Positions 1 to 8,927 of a DNA stretch of 64,000 nt are shown piece by piece; positions within the stretch are counted from its first letter, which is position 1, and every line of letters begins with the position of its first letter. The notes beneath the pieces were generated by a model. That model did not search any database and had not been told where the DNA came from. It was given only the letters and a program-made list of their open reading frames with translations. The position numbers and the translations under genes were made by a program. This DNA comes from Halomonas sp. (lineage in GTDB: Bacteria > Pseudomonadota > Gammaproteobacteria > Pseudomonadales > Halomonadaceae), in contig NZ_JAFWFN010000022.1 of assembly GCF_017515565.1 (NCBI RefSeq), forward strand, positions 62,001 through 126,000, written 5' to 3'.

Positions 1-1190
1 ACTATTCACGGCTTCGTGAGCAGTTGCGGCAGCATCATGCCAATACCCAAGTGGCCTACGCGCTCAAGGCCAATTATATGCCGCGTATCTGTGAGCTTAT
101 CAATGAACTGAGCGGTATGGCAGAAGTCGTATCCCGCTTCGAGTTCGACGTCGCCCGCCGTCATTTGCCCACAGCCCAACTCATATTCAACGGCCCTATC
201 AAGCGTGAAGATGACCTTCGCACGGCCCTGCGAGGTGGCTCAGCGGTCAATATCGACTCCTTTAGAGAAATTGCGTTATTAGAGCAGTTGGCCGGTGAAT
301 TTGATGAAATAGTGATTGGACTCAGGGTCAACTTTGCTTCGCTCCCCGCTAGCCGTTTCGGCTTTCAGGTCGAGTCGGGGGAGCTTGAGAGTGCTCTAAA
401 CAGGTTGAAACGCACTCCAAACCTAAAGGTGACGGGGCTGCACTGCCATGTCAGTGATCGGGCGCGCGGGGTAACGGCGCATACGGAGCGCATTCGCTTA
501 CTTAGTGAACTGGCCTTACAGTTAGCACCTCAATATACCATCGAAACACTGAACGTCGGCGGCGGCCTGCTGGGCGCCATGCCAGCACAATTGAAATCGC
601 AGTTCCCATTTGAAGTACCAAGCATCGATGAGTACGCCGATGCCATCGGGTCAGCTTTCAAGCGCTATGCCCCATGCTCCACCATGCAGCTCATTGTCGA
701 ACCTGGTATTTCCATGGTCGCCGACACCCAATGCCTCGTGGCCGAGGTAATAGAAATAAGAGAAAGGAACGGCATCTATCAAGCATTAATCGATACCAGC
801 ATAAACAGCACTAACCCGACCCACTCAAACAGCCAACCGATGCTGTATGCGGTAACCGCGAATACCCAAGATGCCAGCTCACCGCACACTTACCGCCTTG
901 TAGGTCATACCTGCATGGAACACGACGTCATATGTGAGGCTTTTACAGGTCGTTTGGATATAGGCGATTATATCGTGTTCGAAAATCGCGGTGCCTATTC
1001 ACTCAACTACACCCCGCCCTTTATTACGCCCGCTCCGGCCGTGCTCAACCGCCAGGGATATATGCTCAAACGCGCCGACGACTGCGCCAGCGTGCTTGTC
1101 AGCTACTGTTCACGCCACGTTGAATCGCCTTCTGTCGATATTAGTTACCCAGCAGATTCCCTCGCCCCTGAACCCTCCATCCATGTATGA
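1..1190 (+). CDS. Group IV PLP-dependent decarboxylase (diaminopimelate/ornithine decarboxylase fold), 5' truncated by window edge
   Basis: The reading frame is open to the first base of the window, so the true start lies upstream. Visible family motifs in order are YALKAN (the lysine that would bind PLP), GLHCHVSD, the glycine-rich NVGGG, EPG (phosphate binding), CMEHD and a late GAYSLNYTPPF segment. This is the layout of the alanine-racemase-like barrel plus C-terminal sheet domain of fold-III decarboxylases. The CMEHD segment corresponds to the CxxxD substrate-binding region. The exact amino acid substrate cannot be read from the sequence. An ATP-grasp ligase follows 84 bases downstream on the same strand, which suggests a small biosynthetic cluster rather than lysine synthesis. 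Confidence 0.85.
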   Translation, partial: YSRLREQLRQHHANTQVAYALKANYMPRICELINELSGMAEVVSRFEFDVARRHLPTAQLIFNGPIKREDDLRTALRGGSAVNIDSFREIALLEQLAGEFDEIVIGLRVNFASLPASRFGFQVESGELESALNRLKRTPNLKVTGLHCHVSDRARGVTAHTERIRLLSELALQLAPQYTIETLNVGGGLLGAMPAQLKSQFPFEVPSIDEYADAIGSAFKRYAPCSTMQLIVEPGISMVADTQCLVAEVIEIRERNGIYQALIDTSINSTNPTHSNSQPMLYAVTANTQDASSPHTYRLVGHTCMEHDVICEAFTGRLDIGDYIVFENRGAYSLNYTPPFITPAPAVLNRQGYMLKRADDCASVLVSYCSRHVESPSVDISYPADSLAPEPSIHV

Positions 1191-1274
1191 AAATAGCGAA
1201 TTGAGTCTACGAACGAGTCAGCCAGCTCGAAGCCGCATCACTCGCAACACTTTTACTGCAGAAGGAATAAAACA

Positions 1275-2381
1275 ATGAATATTCTTTTCACCTGTGCTGG
1301 TCGTCGTAACTACCTGCTTCACTATTTCCGAGATGTGCTGTCTGGCAATGGCCGCATATTGGCAGCCGATAGCAACGAGAGTGCTGCTGCCATGGTGGAA
1401 GCGGATGCAGCGTTTCTTGTTCCGCGTGTTGAGTCACCGGACTATATCCCTACGCTACTGACACTCTGTGAACAGCAGAAAGTGGGGATGCTTATTGCTC
1501 TCAATGACAATGAGCTTTCAATACTTGCTGAAGCAAAACATAGCTTTATGCGCATAGGCACTCAAGTGGTCGTGTCTTCGCCTGGGGTTATCGCCCTGAC
1601 TGCCGATAAACTGGCCACTGCCGAACTCGCCAAAGAACTTGGCATTGCTACCCCAACCAGCTACCTACATGTTGACACCGCCTTAAAGGCGATTGAGCGA
1701 GGCGAGCTATGCTTCCCACTGTTCGTAAAGCCACGTTGGGGGTCGGCATCGCTAGGGGTCGAATGCGTCTATGACATAGACGAGCTGAACTGGGCTTGGC
1801 AACGGGGTCTGCGCCGCCTTCCCCGCAACTCACTACAGCAGTACGCCGACAGAAAAGATGGTTTACTCATCCAAAGCGCCCTGAGCGGCCAGGAATATGG
1901 CCTTGATGTGGTCAACGATTTGCAGGGCCGATATCAGACGACGTTCGTCAAGCGCAAACTAGGCATGCGCTCCGGTGAGACGGATCAAGCGGTAACGGAG
2001 GACCGTCCTGAACTTGTCGCCCTGGGACGCCGCCTGGGCGAAACTTTAAAGCATGTCGGCAACCTCGACTGCGACGTATTTTTGGACGCAGGGAGACCCT
2101 ACCTGCTCGAACTCAACCCGCGTTTCGGTGGCGGCTATCCTTTTTCTGCTGCAGCAGGAGCAGACGTGCCGTCAGCGCTCCTAGCCTGGGCGGATGGAAA
2201 AGCGCCGCCTATGCACTGGGACGCTATCCGGCACAATGTTATCTCTAGTAAATGCGAGCGCATTGTAAGCCTTGACCGTTCGGTAGCCCCGGTGGCTGAG
2301 GCAACACCAAGCGCCGTAGAAACGTGTAACACCTTTATGAACCAGTTTCCGTTGGCGGCCATGGCCTTCTATTGGCGCTGA
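1275..2381 (+). CDS. ATP-grasp domain protein (carbamoyl-phosphate-synthase-large-chain-like ligase)
   Basis: 368 residues. The N-terminus (MNILFTCAGRR) is the Rossmann-like pre-ATP-grasp domain. The middle has VKPRWGSASLGV, the ATP-binding loop, and the C-terminal part has LLELNPRFGGGYPFS, the Mg-ATP binding motif of ATP-grasp ligases. Such enzymes join a carboxylate to an amine through an acyl phosphate. A good ribosome site (AAGGA) lies 9 bases before the ATG. It sits directly after the PLP decarboxylase, so the two probably act on one product, for example ligating an amine made by the decarboxylase. The product is unknown to me. A terminator-like hairpin follows. Confidence 0.8.
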   Translation: MNILFTCAGRRNYLLHYFRDVLSGNGRILAADSNESAAAMVEADAAFLVPRVESPDYIPTLLTLCEQQKVGMLIALNDNELSILAEAKHSFMRIGTQVVVSSPGVIALTADKLATAELAKELGIATPTSYLHVDTALKAIERGELCFPLFVKPRWGSASLGVECVYDIDELNWAWQRGLRRLPRNSLQQYADRKDGLLIQSALSGQEYGLDVVNDLQGRYQTTFVKRKLGMRSGETDQAVTEDRPELVALGRRLGETLKHVGNLDCDVFLDAGRPYLLELNPRFGGGYPFSAAAGADVPSALLAWADGKAPPMHWDAIRHNVISSKCERIVSLDRSVAPVAEATPSAVETCNTFMNQFPLAAMAFYWR

Positions 2382-2432
2382 CGCACCTTACCCGCCAAGG
2401 TGCCCACACGTGCACCACCTCTCAGTAAGCAT

Positions 2433-2467
2433 AAAGCCGACTCCATACACTAGGAACCGGCTTTTTA
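2433..2467 (+). terminator. Rho-independent terminator after the ATP-grasp gene
   Basis: AAAGCCG pairs with CGGCTTT, with an inner TCC/GGA extension across a two-base mismatch. A run of five T follows on the plus strand. It lies 51 bases after the stop codon. Confidence 0.65.
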
Positions 2468-2734
2468 TCCTATGCCTCAAGCTCTCTCAGCTCATTTGAC
2501 ATACTTGGTGTCATCTTCTCGAAACATTCACACCCTATCGTTTAAAAACGAATATAAATGGTTAAAAACGCGTTGCAAGTTCGAAAATGATCAACTAGCC
2601 TTTCGTTATTGAAAATACATGTATGGAAACTGATCATTACTGCTTCAGATTCCAGCACAGTCACCATTACTCTCATCTGCAATAGCGATTTTCAGTAGCA
2701 TTTTTCCAATAACAATGACGCTAGCGAGATCGGC
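2468..2734 (+). promoter_or_regulatory. Control region of the glycerol transporter operon, with candidate GlpR half-sites
   Basis: AT-rich and gene-free. It contains a perfect inverted repeat TCGTTT-AA-AAACGA at 2538-2551. Further TTCGAAAA and TTTCGTTATTGAAAA elements occur around 2579-2613. DeoR-family GlpR proteins often bind TTTCG/CGAAA half-sites, and similar CTTTCG repeats lie before glpK. Binding by the GlpR encoded at 13199-13957 is an inference. Confidence 0.45.
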
Positions 2735-3832
2735 ATGTCCTTATATTTGCAGCATATTGACCACGTCGTTGGCGGGGTCCCCCATATCAGTAAGGTAGAA
2801 CTTGAGCTAGAGCCGGGTTCGTTTAACGTGCTTTTAGGGCGAACTCTGGCGGGCAAAACCACGCTTATGCGCCTAATGGCAGGTTTGGAGCAGCCCTCCC
2901 AAGGCAAAATTTTCATGGCTGGCAAGGACGTTACTGGCGTTTCCGTACGAAAGCGCAACGTCTCTATGGTTTACCAACAGTTCATCAACTACCACAGCCT
3001 GACCGTACGCGACAATATTGCCTCCCCTCTCAAGCTTGCCAAAACATCCAAAAAAGAGATTGAGCAGCGTGTGGGGAAAATTGCTGAAATGCTCCGTATC
3101 GAGCATTTGCTCGACCGATACCCACAGGAACTCTCAGGCGGGCAACAGCAACGCACAGCCATGGGCCGTGCTCTGGTAAAAGAAGCTGACCTCATTTTAT
3201 TCGACGAACCGCTCGTCAACCTTGACTATAAACTTCGCGAAGAGCTTCGCGATGAGCTGCGTGAACTATTTAAAGCACGTAATTGCATTGCGGTTTACGC
3301 CACTACAGAACCTAACGAAGCGCTGGCACTGGGCGGCAATACCGCTGTACTGCATGAAGGCAAGCTCCTGCAGTATGGCCCCACCGATCAGGTCTATCGC
3401 AGACCTAATAGCCGTCACAGCGCCGAAATGTTCTCAGAGCCTCCTATTAACGTCGTGCCTGGAACACTTAACCATGCGGCTATCTCCTTCGACCCGTCTT
3501 TAAGCTTTCCTTGCGACAGTGGCTTACTGGGCTTGGCTGAAGGCACCTATGATTTTGGGGTGCGTGCTTCACACATTACTCTTTCACCAACCTCACCTAG
3601 CGATATAGAGCTGCCGGTGACGGTTGACGTTGCTGAAATCAGCGGATCTGAAACCTTTTTGCATGTCAGCCATGAGAGGTTTCCGTTAGTGCTTCACTTA
3701 GCAGGCATTCACGAATTTCACGTCAACGACCCCATAAAGATCTATTTCCCCTGCCATCAGCTTTACGCTTTCGATAAACAGGGCAGCACTGTGCATGTGC
3801 CCGCTGGCCAAGGGGGCACCCTAAATGGCTGA
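2735..3832 (+). CDS. glpS: Glycerol ABC transporter ATP-binding subunit GlpS
   Basis: 365 residues. Walker A GRTLAGKT is at 35-42, the Q-loop YQQ near 80-82, the signature LSGGQ at 133-137 and Walker B LILFDEP at 153-159. The position that normally holds the switch histidine reads YATTEP (188-193), so the H-loop histidine is missing. This TTEP form is what I recall for the GlpS branch. A MOIT-type regulatory domain follows from about residue 230. Residues 1-230 energise glycerol import with GlpT at the inner membrane. It overlaps glpT by 8 bases. The names follow the Rhizobium leguminosarum glpSTPQV system and do not refer to the glycerol-3-phosphate permease. Confidence 0.85.
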   Translation: MSLYLQHIDHVVGGVPHISKVELELEPGSFNVLLGRTLAGKTTLMRLMAGLEQPSQGKIFMAGKDVTGVSVRKRNVSMVYQQFINYHSLTVRDNIASPLKLAKTSKKEIEQRVGKIAEMLRIEHLLDRYPQELSGGQQQRTAMGRALVKEADLILFDEPLVNLDYKLREELRDELRELFKARNCIAVYATTEPNEALALGGNTAVLHEGKLLQYGPTDQVYRRPNSRHSAEMFSEPPINVVPGTLNHAAISFDPSLSFPCDSGLLGLAEGTYDFGVRASHITLSPTSPSDIELPVTVDVAEISGSETFLHVSHERFPLVLHLAGIHEFHVNDPIKIYFPCHQLYAFDKQGSTVHVPAGQGGTLNG

Positions 3833-4925
3833 AATTACTCTCAGAGGGCTTGCCCACAGTTATAGTAAAACGCCTACAGCCAGTGATGAGTATGCGATCC
3901 GCCAACTGGATCACGTCTGGCACCAGGGCGGCGCTTATGCCCTGCTTGGACCCTCTGGCTGCGGTAAATCAACGCTGCTCAATATCATCTCGGGGCTACT
4001 GGAGCCTTCGGAAGGTGACGTATTATTTGATGGACAGCGGGTTAACGAACTCCCCCCTGAAGAGCGCAATATCGCTCAGGTGTTTCAGTTCCCCGTCATC
4101 TACGACACCATGACGGTGTACGACAACTTAGCCTTTCCGCTACGCAACATGAATATCCCCGAATATCGCTTAGATCCCAAAGTACGGGAAGTCGCAGATA
4201 TTTTAGACCTGACTCCCCTTCTGAAACGTAAAGCCAAAAACCTCACCGCCGACGAAAAGCAAAAAGTCTCCATGGGACGCGGCTTAGTACGTGACGATGT
4301 TTCGGCAATACTGTTCGACGAACCGCTCACCGTTATAGACCCGCAGCTTAAATGGAAACTACGCCGCAAATTAAAAGAGATCCATGAGCGCTTCAATATC
4401 ACGATGATCTACGTTACCCACGACCAGCTTGAGGCTTCCACCTTCGCTGACAAAATAGCGGTGATGTACGACGGCCAAGTTGTTCAATTTGGCACCCCTC
4501 GTGAGCTATTTGAAAAGCCAGCTCATACCTTTGTGGGCTATTTCATTGGCAGCCCCGGCATGAATTTTATGGAGGTCTCTCACCACGCAGGAAGCGTCAT
4601 GTTTGGTGATCAGCCGGTGCCGGTAGCCAGTGCGATAAATCAGCGAGTGGCCGCTGCATCGTCTAGCAATATCAAACTTGGCATCCGCCCAGAATTTATT
4701 GTCGTCTCTAGCACGCCGTCGGCAAATGCACTTCCTATCCAGGTGGTTGCATTACAGGATCTGGGTACCTACTCACTGCTGAGCTTCACCCTCGCTGGCC
4801 AGTTATTCAAAGCACGCCTACCCGAAGGGCATGCCTCTATGGGCGATAGCGCATTTGCCGAATTTCCCCTTCAGCACATGGCCCTCTATATCGACGAATA
4901 TTTGGTGGAGGTCGGTCATGAATAA
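3825..4925 (+). CDS. glpT: Glycerol ABC transporter ATP-binding subunit GlpT (not the G3P permease)
   Basis: 366 residues. Walker A GPSGCGKS is at 42-49, Walker B AILFDEP at 161-167, and a normal switch histidine VTHDQ is near residue 199. The signature motif is degenerate: LTADEKQ (140-146) instead of LSGGQ. It is therefore complementary to GlpS, which keeps the signature but lacks the histidine. A C-terminal TOBE/MOIT-like domain starts at about residue 240. It overlaps glpS by 8 bases at its start and glpP by 8 at its end, so the genes are translationally coupled. Confidence 0.85.
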   Translation: MAEITLRGLAHSYSKTPTASDEYAIRQLDHVWHQGGAYALLGPSGCGKSTLLNIISGLLEPSEGDVLFDGQRVNELPPEERNIAQVFQFPVIYDTMTVYDNLAFPLRNMNIPEYRLDPKVREVADILDLTPLLKRKAKNLTADEKQKVSMGRGLVRDDVSAILFDEPLTVIDPQLKWKLRRKLKEIHERFNITMIYVTHDQLEASTFADKIAVMYDGQVVQFGTPRELFEKPAHTFVGYFIGSPGMNFMEVSHHAGSVMFGDQPVPVASAINQRVAAASSSNIKLGIRPEFIVVSSTPSANALPIQVVALQDLGTYSLLSFTLAGQLFKARLPEGHASMGDSAFAEFPLQHMALYIDEYLVEVGHE

Positions 4926-5805
4926 CAAAGTACAAAACAACCGTGCCTGGCTATTAGTGCTTCCCATGCTAGTGCTGGTGGCCTTTTCCGCCATCATCCC
5001 TTTAATGACCGTTGTTAATTACTCCGTGCAAGACGTGTTAGGCCCCAATGCGCGCTTCTTTACCGGCACCGAGTGGTTTGAAAGTATCTTGAACGACTCC
5101 GCCCTTCGCGCGGCCTTCGTTCGCCAAATCCTTTTTTCACTGACAATCTTGGCCATTCAGGTGCCGTTAGGTATTGGTATTGCGCTTATTATGCCCAAGC
5201 GCGGATGGCAAGCATCGGCGGTGCTGATCTTAATTACCCTACCGCTGCTGATCCCCTGGAACGTAGTGGGCAGCATTTGGCAGATTTTTACCCGTGGCGA
5301 TATTGGCCTAATGGGCTGGGGCCTGCGCGAGCTTGGCATTAACTACAACATTACCCGCAATGCCGGTGATGCCTGGGCCACTATTATCTTGATGGATGTT
5401 TGGCACTGGACACCCCTTGTGGCCATGCTCTGCTATAGCGGCCTGCGTTCAATTCCAGAGGCTTACTACCAGGCCGCACGCATCGACCGTGCTTCGAAAT
5501 GGGCAGTATTCCGCTATATCCAGCTACCAAAGCTTACTAACGTTCTGGTCATTGCGGTGCTTTTACGCTTCATGCACTCGTTCATGATTTACGCTGAACC
5601 CTTTGTATTAACCGGCGGCGGCCCTGGCAGCTCCACCACCTTCTTAAGCCAATCGCTGGCTACTATGGCCATCGGCCAACAAGACTTAGGCCCTTCTGCG
5701 GCATTCTCGATTATCTATTTCCTGGTCATTTTGCTGGTGAGCTGGGTGTTCTACACCACCATTATGCACATGCAAAAAGATAAGAACCCGCAAGGGGGAG
5801 CATGA
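4918..5805 (+). CDS. glpP: Glycerol ABC transporter permease GlpP
   Basis: 295 residues from the ATG that overlaps the glpT stop (ATGAATAA). An upstream in-frame start would run far into glpT. The N-terminus gives one membrane helix (LLVLPMLVLVAFSAIIPLM) and five more follow, as in MalF-type sugar permeases. The EAA loop that contacts the ATPases is visible as EAYYQAARIDRASKW near residue 180. It is an inner-membrane channel subunit pairing with GlpQ. Confidence 0.85.
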   Translation: MNNKVQNNRAWLLVLPMLVLVAFSAIIPLMTVVNYSVQDVLGPNARFFTGTEWFESILNDSALRAAFVRQILFSLTILAIQVPLGIGIALIMPKRGWQASAVLILITLPLLIPWNVVGSIWQIFTRGDIGLMGWGLRELGINYNITRNAGDAWATIILMDVWHWTPLVAMLCYSGLRSIPEAYYQAARIDRASKWAVFRYIQLPKLTNVLVIAVLLRFMHSFMIYAEPFVLTGGGPGSSTTFLSQSLATMAIGQQDLGPSAAFSIIYFLVILLVSWVFYTTIMHMQKDKNPQGGA

Positions 5806-5806
5806 T

Positions 5807-6700
5807 ATGTACCATCTCGAAAACACCCAGCAAGGTGAGAAGTACAACACCATTTTCAGCCAAACCACCCCGGCACAGCGCCGTCGGCGGAATGCGCGCA
5901 GCAGGTGGCGGTCGCGGTTATTGTTAGGGCTGTATCTTTTCCTGATGATTTTGCCAATTTACTGGCTGATCAATATGTCGCTCCAGACGAACAGCGAAAT
6001 TCTCGGTTCAATGACGCTGTGGCCACAAAACCTAACCTTCGACAACTACCTGCGCATCTTCAATAACCCCAGCTGGTACATGGGCTACGTCAACTCGATG
6101 ATGTATGTCTCTTTGAACATGCTCATCACTATTTGCGTTGCGCTCCCAGCGGCTTATGCGTTTAGCCGCTACCGCTTTATCGGCGACAAACACCTATTTT
6201 TCTGGCTGCTAACCAACCTAATGGCGCCGCCTGCGGTTTTTTTGCTGCCCTACTTTCAGCTTTATTACTCGGTCGGCTTGTTTGACACCCATATTGCCGT
6301 AGCCCTTGCCCACTGCCTTTTCAACATCCCGCTAGCAATTTGGATCTTAGAAGGTTTTATGAGCAGCGTCCCTAAAGAGATCGACGAAACCGCCTACATA
6401 GACGGTTACAGTTTTCCGCACTTTTTTATCAAAATTTTTATTCCCATGATTCGCTCAGGCATCGGCGTCACGCTGTTTTTCCTGTTCATGTTCTCTTGGG
6501 TAGAGCTCCTGCTTGCGAGAACCTTGACCGCCACTAACGCTCAGCCAATCGGCATGATTATGACCCGCACGTCAACCGCATCAGGCATTGACTGGGGAAC
6601 GCTAGCAGCGGCCGGGGTGCTCACCATTGTGCCCGGTATTTTGGTGGTCTATTTCATTCGTAACCATATTGCCAAGGGCTTTGCCCTGGGTCGCACTTAA
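5807..6700 (+). CDS. glpQ: Glycerol ABC transporter permease GlpQ
   Basis: 297 residues. It begins one base after the glpP stop. The N-terminal 35 residues are polar and arginine-rich (PAQRRRRNARSRWRSR) and cytoplasmic. Six membrane helices follow, with the EAA motif PKEIDETAYIDGYSF near residue 190. It belongs to the MalG-type permease family. The name here denotes the transporter subunit, not the glycerophosphodiester phosphodiesterase also called GlpQ. Confidence 0.85.
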   Translation: MYHLENTQQGEKYNTIFSQTTPAQRRRRNARSRWRSRLLLGLYLFLMILPIYWLINMSLQTNSEILGSMTLWPQNLTFDNYLRIFNNPSWYMGYVNSMMYVSLNMLITICVALPAAYAFSRYRFIGDKHLFFWLLTNLMAPPAVFLLPYFQLYYSVGLFDTHIAVALAHCLFNIPLAIWILEGFMSSVPKEIDETAYIDGYSFPHFFIKIFIPMIRSGIGVTLFFLFMFSWVELLLARTLTATNAQPIGMIMTRTSTASGIDWGTLAAAGVLTIVPGILVVYFIRNHIAKGFALGRT

Positions 6701-6712
6701 GGAGACGCTGCT

Positions 6713-6985
6713 ATGACGTGGATGGTATGGACAACCCCAACTGCCATTTTCTTTTCATCAATTGCAGCGATGCTGGCCGGTATGACGCTGTGGGAAATTC
6801 TATCGCCCACTATTGAGCGAAAGGGCTTTCTGCCTATTAGCACTACCCGGGGTGACAGGCTATTTATCGGCCTGTTATCAGCAGCTTTTATTCACTTAGG
6901 CGTTGTGGGTTTTACAGCGCTTTCTATCTGGATTGCACTAGCACTCTCAGCGGTATGGCTGCTGGTGCTCATGCGCTGGGGTTAG
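6713..6985 (+). CDS. DUF2160 small integral membrane protein of the glycerol transporter operon
   Basis: 90 residues with about three hydrophobic segments (near 5-25, 48-65 and 68-86) and few charged residues. A GGAG ribosome site lies 8 bases before the ATG. A small DUF2160 membrane protein at this place, between the permease and binding-protein genes, is typical of glycerol-type ABC operons. The family assignment is from memory of that context and the size. It may be an accessory transporter subunit. Confidence 0.75.
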   Translation: MTWMVWTTPTAIFFSSIAAMLAGMTLWEILSPTIERKGFLPISTTRGDRLFIGLLSAAFIHLGVVGFTALSIWIALALSAVWLLVLMRWG

Positions 6986-7066
6986 CACACATAACGGCAC
7001 CCAGCGTTATGGCGGTATCAGGGATGGTCACAACGCCAGGGAAGAACACAACAAAACGAGGTCACC

Positions 7067-8805
7067 ATGCGTAACATACCCTTCAAACTCACCACCCTCG
7101 CCGCTAGCTTTATGCTCGCATCGGGGACGCTGCTAGCCGACGACCACGGTGCACGGGCAATCGCCGAGCGCCTGGTAGATGAGCACTTCCAAAACTCCAC
7201 GCTTAGCCGTGAAGAGCAAATTGAAGAGCTTCTCTGGTTTGCTCAAGCCGCCGAGCCCTTTCGCGGTATGGATATCCAAACCATGGCTGAAGGGCTAACC
7301 ACCCACGTTTACGAAAGCGAGGTGCTAGCGCCTGCCTTTAGAGAGCTTACGGGCATTAACGTCACCCATAACATCATCGGCGAAGGCGACTTGGTCGATA
7401 CCATGCAAAACCAGATGCAGTCGGGAAACAGTATCTACGATGGCTACATTAATGACTCTGACGCTATCGGCACTCATATTCGCTACGGCACGACGATTAA
7501 CCTCACTGAGGCAATGGAAAACGAGTGGGCCGACCTTACCCTGCCCACATTAGATTTAGACGATTTCATCGGCCTGCAATACACCACAGGGCCAGACGGC
7601 AATGTTTATCAACTACCCGCTCAGCAGTTCGCTAACTTGTACTGGTTCCGCCATGACTGGTTTCAGCGCGAAGACTTGCAGGAGCAGTTTCATGACATTT
7701 ACGGCTACGACTTAGGCGTCCCAACTAACTGGACAGCGTATGAAGATATCGCCGAGTTCTTTACCGTGCATGTAGGCGAAATTGATGGAACCCGAGTTTA
7801 TAGCAGATGGACTATGGCCGCCGCGACCCATCGCTTGGCTGGCGATTCCATGACTCGTGGCTCTCTATGGCAGGTATGGGGAGCCCCGGCGTACCCTTTG
7901 GCAATCCCGTAGATGACTGGGGTATTCGCGTTAACGAAGAGAGCCAACCCGTCGGTGCGAGCGTTAGCCGTGGTGGTGCCACTAACGCACCTGCATCGGT
8001 CTTTGCGATGCAAAAGGCCGTAGATTGGCTACGTGATTACGCCCCCGAAGAAGCGCAGGGCATGACCTTTGGTGAAGCGGGCCCCGTACCTGCACAGGGC
8101 CACATTGCCCAGCAAATCTTTTGGTACACCGCGTTTACCGCAGACATGACCGACCCATCCGTCGCGGTTACCGATGATGAAGGCAACCCACTATGGCGCA
8201 TGGCCCCTTCCCCTACCGGGCCATACTGGGAAGAAGGCATGAAAGTGGGTTACCAAGATGTAGGATCTTGGACATTCTTTGATTCAACGCCAGAAGACCG
8301 TCGCACAGCGGCATGGCTATTCGCCCAGTTCACTGTCGCAAAAACGACATCACTGGAGAAATTGATGGCAGGCCTTACGCCGATTCGTGAGTCCGATATT
8401 TTCTCAGATCAAATGAGCGAAATGGCGCCCAAACTAGGTGGCTTAGTAGAGTTTTACCGCAGTCCTAACGAGTCCAACTGGACCCCAACGGGCACTAACG
8501 TTCCCGACTACCCAAGAATGGCGCCGCTATGGTGGCAAAATCTAGCGCCTGTTATGAGCGGCGAAGTTAGCCCACAAGAAGGCCTGGATAAGTTGGCAGC
8601 CGACATGGATAACACCATGAATCGCCTCGCCCGCGCCAATGTCTTCGACAGCTACGCGCCGGTGCTTAACGAAGAGCGCGACCCACAATACTGGCTTGAT
8701 CAGGAAGGCGCGCCAAAACCCAAGCTCGATGATGAAATGCCGCAGGGAACCACCATTCCATACGATGAAATGATGGAAGCATGGATGGCTGCAGGTACAC
8801 GCTAA
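7067..8805 (+). pseudogene. glpV: glpV, glycerol ABC transporter substrate-binding protein, frameshifted
   Basis: Two overlapping open frames together make one binding protein of about 580 residues. The first (7067-7912) has a signal peptide ending near ASGTLLA and runs as normal sequence to DGTRVY at about 7801. The family then continues in another frame from MDYGRRDPSLGW (7807) to the stop at 8805. At the junction only two bases stand where a codon is expected (TAT AGC AG ATG), which fits a one-base deletion. The first frame then runs through about 37 unrelated residues to a stop at 7912. There is no homopolymer or slippery site at the joint. All other genes of the operon are intact, so the lesion is recent or a sequence error. 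Confidence 0.85.
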
Positions 8806-8813
8806 CCTTCGCT

Positions 8814-8833
8814 AGGCGGGCTAAGGCCCGCCT
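8814..8833 (+). terminator. Hairpin between glpV and glpD
   Basis: A perfect 8-bp stem AGGCGGGC/GCCCGCCT with a four-base loop, 9 bases after the glpV stop. The following sequence is only weakly T-rich. It may act as a partial terminator or as an mRNA 3' stabiliser that separates transporter and glpD expression. Confidence 0.5.
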
Positions 8834-8927
8834 CTTCCAACGTTTCATCAGCGGCAAACAGGCATTGTGCCTCTGCACCTATTGAGATCGTAAACACAGG
8901 GCTTTTTCTTTGTTAACTGGAACCGCT

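Noticed and set aside
991-1278. 95-codon frame overlapping the end of the PLP decarboxylase
   Set aside because: Out of frame with the decarboxylase, proline- and serine-rich shadow sequence, with a weak start.
8814-8833. Strong hairpin as a full terminator isolating glpD
   Set aside because: The stem is perfect but the T run is weak, so full termination is not claimed.
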